The notes beneath the pieces were generated by a model that did not search any database, was not told the origin of the DNA, and saw nothing but the letters and a program-made list of their open reading frames with translations. Below, in pieces: positions 6,629-9,274 of a stretch of DNA of 9,274 bases. Source of the stretch: an uncultured Pseudomonadota bacterium (GTDB lineage: Bacteria > Bdellovibrionota_B > Oligoflexia > Oligoflexales > Bog-1112). How positions within the stretch are numbered: position 1 is the stretch's first letter; every line of letters starts with the position of its first letter. The stretch lies in NCBI GenBank assembly GCA_937896265.1, contig CALBMD010000455.1, positions 1 to 9,274 of the forward strand, in the 5' to 3' direction. The position numbers were made by a program, and so were the translations under genes.

Positions 6629-7642
6629 TTAGTGTTTATGTTCCATCTTTGCAAGGCTCTCTACCTTCAAACTATTTAACTTATCTCGATATTTTGCCAC
6701 TAACTGTGGAAAACGTGGGTCTTCAATAAAAGCTTTTTGAACAGCCAAGATGTTCTCTGGACGATACCTATGAGAATTATGCAAATAATACTCGACTTGA
6801 GCATGATTGTATAACTCGACACGCTTGCCTCCAGGAAAAACAACTATTGGAAATGGAAACTCCCAAATCCAAGATCCCCCCTGAATCAAACGCAAAGCCA
6901 TGCTAATCATCCCTGTTCGATGGATACCACCAGTGCAATGAAACAGTACGCTTTTATTTTCTAGAATTAGATTAAGAACGTTAAAGAAATTATCGGTTTT
7001 GGAATAAAAGGGTTTAAACTTTAACCTCTCGAGAAGATCAACAAAGAAGAATAAAGATGCATCACTAAGCTGGCTCTCCCAAGACAATTCATCCTGAATA
7101 AGAAAAGGGTCATGGCCAGGAAGAAAGACTTCTGCATTGAGAGGATGGAAAAACTGTATGCCCAAATCTCGATATAGAAGAGCTTCCTGCAACACAAAAT
7201 CACTCAGGTTATTATATGCATGAGTAAAGCGGTTTATCTGATGCACAAATGGTCGTTTTTTATAACCATCCTTATTAGTAAAAATTACAACTTGTGGTAA
7301 GGGCAAATCATTGCGAATCAAATGGTCTTGCAAAGCATCAAAACCAGATTTTCCCAAAGCCTTAGATCGATAGATATGGTAATTTGCATTATTGATTAAC
7401 ACACCAAATCTCAGGCTAGGAAGCGCAAACTCCATAGAAGAGTAACGATGAAAATATTTCTGAATTCGCTCAATGTTTTTCTCAACAGGATCATCAGACT
7501 TAAAAAATGAATCGCGAAATTTTGGATTGGGAATAATATTTTTATAATACCAGTTGTTAAATTGGCTCTGCTTGGATAAAGCTAGACCTATAGCTGGCCA
7601 AAAATACACAACTAACAACAATACCCGTAAGCATGGAGTCAT
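6629..7642 (-). CDS. Exported Cys-dependent phosphatase of the PTP/dual-specificity superfamily
   Basis: A 337-residue protein with the protein tyrosine phosphatase P-loop HCTGGIHRTG at 235-244 (CX5R with nucleophile Cys236 and Arg242). It should hydrolyse phosphomonoesters through a cysteinyl-phosphate intermediate; phosphoproteins, phosphoinositides or inositol phosphates are all possible substrates. A hydrophobic stretch at residues 5-22 looks like a signal peptide, so action outside the cytoplasm is likely. A candidate general acid is Asp178 in LPGHDPF, about 58 residues before the Cys, further than is usual, so this is uncertain. The region after the P-loop (256-337) is not recognised. 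The ribosome binding site is weak (GAGA about eight bases upstream) and lies beside a hairpin at 7652-7695. It converges on the DHp-receiver gene with a 19-base gap and lies 144 bases after the isoaspartyl peptidase gene on the same strand. Confidence 0.85.
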   Translation of the reverse strand: MTPCLRVLLLVVYFWPAIGLALSKQSQFNNWYYKNIIPNPKFRDSFFKSDDPVEKNIERIQKYFHRYSSMEFALPSLRFGVLINNANYHIYRSKALGKSGFDALQDHLIRNDLPLPQVVIFTNKDGYKKRPFVHQINRFTHAYNNLSDFVLQEALLYRDLGIQFFHPLNAEVFLPGHDPFLIQDELSWESQLSDASLFFFVDLLERLKFKPFYSKTDNFFNVLNLILENKSVLFHCTGGIHRTGMISMALRLIQGGSWIWEFPFPIVVFPGGKRVELYNHAQVEYYLHNSHRYRPENILAVQKAFIEDPRFPQLVAKYRDKLNSLKVESLAKMEHKH

Positions 7643-7651
7643 AGTTTTCTC

Positions 7652-7695
7652 ATGTTGAAAATGTTCAGCTTTTTTTTTAAGTCTACTTTCAACAT
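7652..7695 (-). promoter_or_regulatory. Hairpin in the 5' leader of the phosphatase gene
   Basis: On the minus strand ATGTTGAAA (7695-7687) pairs perfectly with TTTCAACAT (7660-7652), extendable by a G-U and a U-A pair, around a loop of about 22-26 bases that contains a run of nine A residues (7678-7670 on the minus strand). The 3' arm ends nine bases before the ATG, next to the weak GAGA ribosome binding site, so folding could affect initiation. No T-run follows, so it is not an intrinsic terminator. Whether it is regulatory is inference. Confidence 0.45.
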
Positions 7696-7786
7696 AAAAA
7701 AAGGAAAATAAAATCAGCTAGCGATTTATATAAAAGGCTGGAAATATGCTGTTTCTCATACAAAAAACCAAGAATTATGCATGGCA

Positions 7787-8719
7787 CTATGAATAGGCAA
7801 AAACGACGTCTCCTCTTTCATCTAGATAGGCTCGAAAGAGGGCTTTGGTGCTAAAGCTTGAGGCAAATGTACCATCAGGGGTCATACCGATAAACCCGCC
7901 TATACCCTGAGGCATTTCTTTGTTTATCACATGTTCTAGAGCGCAAGGCAAAGTCTCTTTTGTATATTGCATATGAAAGTGCACAGCGCTGGCAGCAGTA
8001 TGCTTAATAAAATACTCCCCAATACCAGTAGCAGATAAAGCGCAGCTGCGATTGTCGGCAAAAGCCCCTGCACCAACAATACAGCTATCACCAACCCTAC
8101 CAGGATAGGCATTGCTAAGACCACCTGTAGAAGTTGCCGCCGCTACTTCACCTTGCAGATCACAAGCAACCGCACCCACTGTCCCAAATTTTTTCTTAGG
8201 GCTATTTGGAGAATGGTCTAAAGCGACTTGACCTTCTTTAGCATCGGCAATTTGTTGAGCTTTACGCTCATCTGTGACAAAGTACGCCATAGGCTCGCAA
8301 GGAATGCCATGCTTCTTGGCAAAAGCATCAGCTCCTTTACCAGCTAGGATATTTGGCGGTGCTTTGTGAAGAATACTTTGACACAACAGAATTGGATTTC
8401 GCACTGTTGAAGCGCCAATAACAGCACCATAACGCTTATCTCCAATAACAAGAGCAGCGTCCATAGATATCTTCTTTTTGGCATTGAGAACAGACCCTCT
8501 GCCTGCATTAAAAAGGACACAATCCTCTAAAACCATTACAGCTTTTACTACAGCATCCTCAGCGCTGCTACCGTTTTGCAAGAGACTAAGCCCTTGTTTT
8601 AGAGCCTTAATCAAGTTGTCTTTAAAGCCCTTTTGGGTTTTTTTACTTAAACTTGCCAAATCAATATTCCCTGCTCCGCCATGGACTGCAATATTGACCT
8701 TTTGCTTCTTATGTTTCAT
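7787..8719 (-). CDS. iaaA: Isoaspartyl peptidase/L-asparaginase (Ntn-hydrolase)
   Basis: A plant-type asparaginase of 310 residues, normal for the family (about 320), that removes N-terminal isoaspartyl residues from peptides and also hydrolyses asparagine. It matures by autocleavage before Thr180 in the motif FGTVGAVA (178-185), giving alpha and beta subunits. Other landmarks are the N-terminal VHGGAG (12-17), NAGRGSVLN (71-79), ATSTGG (195-200), the substrate-binding PGRVGDS (206-212) with Arg208 and Asp211, and SATGIGE (229-235). Cys213 follows the VGDS block where Pro is common. There is no signal peptide, so it is cytoplasmic. The start is backed by GAGGG only three bases before the ATG, which is rather close. 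It is divergent from the small hypothetical gene and upstream of the phosphatase gene. Confidence 0.93.
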   Translation of the reverse strand: MKHKKQKVNIAVHGGAGNIDLASLSKKTQKGFKDNLIKALKQGLSLLQNGSSAEDAVVKAVMVLEDCVLFNAGRGSVLNAKKKISMDAALVIGDKRYGAVIGASTVRNPILLCQSILHKAPPNILAGKGADAFAKKHGIPCEPMAYFVTDERKAQQIADAKEGQVALDHSPNSPKKKFGTVGAVACDLQGEVAAATSTGGLSNAYPGRVGDSCIVGAGAFADNRSCALSATGIGEYFIKHTAASAVHFHMQYTKETLPCALEHVINKEMPQGIGGFIGMTPDGTFASSFSTKALFRAYLDERGDVVFAYS

Positions 8720-8862
8720 TTGCCCTCAAAAAGCCTATAAATAAAGGATATTAGAATATCTAGTCTATAACAATTTTTTTTTGTAGGCAAAAACTTTTGG
8801 TTTTAATTTTCCCACCCGATGAGAAATATATTCCAGAGTAAAGACGAGCTGAGAGGATATTT
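8720..8862. promoter_or_regulatory. Divergent intergenic region with a short palindrome
   Basis: This AT-rich 143-base gap must hold the promoters of the isoaspartyl peptidase gene and the small hypothetical gene. GATATT (8747-8752) and AATATC (8755-8760) form a perfect palindrome with a two-base centre, 28 bases upstream of the peptidase start, a shape that could bind a dimeric regulator. A run of nine T residues lies just beyond it. GAGAGGA (8851-8857) is the ribosome binding site of the rightward gene. No consensus -35/-10 pair could be assigned. Confidence 0.4.
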
Positions 8863-9171
8863 ATGTTGGAAAAGATTCGTGTAAAAGACTATCTTGCTCT
8901 TATCTCTCCTTATATCAATCAGAACATGAATTTGTCACTAGCTTTAGAGCCATTTCAGATCTTTGCTGACGCAACTACCATGGACCTTCCCTTTGGTTTT
9001 CTATGTGACTTACTTATGGATGAATATGGCCAAGAGGCGCTTATCGATGCCTTTGATGTGGCAAGTGCTCTATGGGAACTCGGTCTTGAATCAGGGCTCA
9101 CTTTTCTTGAGCAAGGACCAAATCAAATTTTAAGCCAAATGCTACCTTTTCCAATGCAAAGAATCAGCTGA
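8863..9171 (+). CDS. Small acidic hypothetical protein
   Basis: An unrecognised protein of 102 residues. It is accepted as real because of a good ribosome binding site (GAGAGGA at 8851-8857, about five bases before the ATG), a divergent position with its own upstream region, and a balanced composition unlike a shadow frame. It is acidic, rich in Leu, Asp and Glu, has one Cys (48), no signal peptide and no clear membrane helix, and appears largely helical; an amphipathic stretch around 43-82 contains many Asp, Glu, Leu and Ala. No catalytic motif is visible. Its sequence ends 53 bases before the adapter, so the gene itself is complete. Confidence 0.75.
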   Translation: MLEKIRVKDYLALISPYINQNMNLSLALEPFQIFADATTMDLPFGFLCDLLMDEYGQEALIDAFDVASALWELGLESGLTFLEQGPNQILSQMLPFPMQRIS

Positions 9172-9224
9172 AATGACTACTTAACAACTGCAAAGTTTTC
9201 TATCTCTCTTACAAAATTAATTTT

Positions 9225-9274
9225 AGATCGGAAGAGCACACGTCTGAACTCCAGTCACATCACGTTATCTCGTA
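9225..9274 (+). other. Illumina TruSeq-type adapter and index (artefact)
   Basis: From 9225 the sequence is the standard Illumina read-1 3' adapter (begins AGATCGGAAGAGC, ends CCAGTCAC at 9258), then an eight-base index (ATCACGTT, 9259-9266), then the start of the flow-cell primer region (ATCTCGTA, 9267-9274). This is untrimmed library sequence, not organism DNA. Confidence 0.99.

Noticed and set aside
7761..7789. Possible terminator just after the isoaspartyl peptidase gene
   Set aside because: There is a run of T residues on the minus strand, but the only stem before it is about four base pairs (GCCA with TGGT).
1..9224. CRISPR arrays, tRNA or rRNA genes, insertion sequences
   Set aside because: I looked for regularly spaced repeats, cloverleaf or rRNA-like segments and transposase motifs and saw none; the only repeats are the short elements listed.

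Overview
The window reads as a moderately AT-rich gammaproteobacterial chromosome fragment, most likely from a host-associated member of the Legionellales or a relative. The basis is a canonical glutaminyl-tRNA synthetase (typical of this class), a Cys-bearing bacterial ferrochelatase, and two exported proteins of types common in intracellular bacteria: a patatin-like lipase and a PTP-superfamily phosphatase. The taxonomic call is inference; there is no rRNA or other marker. The right end is not biological: the last 50 bases (9225-9274) are Illumina adapter plus an index, so this is the edge of a draft contig and organism sequence ends at 9224.

Layout. Bases 1-155 are upstream sequence with a strong ribosome binding site but no convincing promoter. 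At 156-1334 (+) lies a secreted, cysteine-rich patatin-like phospholipase. It converges on glnS (1485-3161, -). The 150-base gap between them is packed with palindromes, a probable glnS terminator, and a repeat whose second copy lies after hemH. glnS and hemH (3237-4274, +) are divergent across 75 bases. After hemH comes the second repeat copy and a hairpin, then a POT-family peptide transporter (4426-5757, +). Fifteen bases later, in the same reading frame, starts a membrane protein with a histidine-kinase phosphoacceptor (DHp) domain and a receiver domain but no ATPase domain (5773-6609, +). It converges on an exported Cys-dependent phosphatase (6629-7642, -), preceded on the same strand by an isoaspartyl peptidase/asparaginase (7787-8719, -). 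A divergent small hypothetical gene (8863-9171, +) ends the biological sequence.

How the genes fit together. glnS, hemH and the isoaspartyl peptidase are housekeeping functions: translation, haem synthesis and degradation of isoaspartyl peptides. The peptide transporter and the DHp-receiver protein look like a two-gene operon and could couple peptide uptake to phosphorelay signalling; this is the most unusual feature of the window. The patatin and the phosphatase both begin with probable signal peptides and may act outside the cytoplasm, perhaps on host lipids or phosphorylated substrates, but nothing in the sequence proves an effector role.
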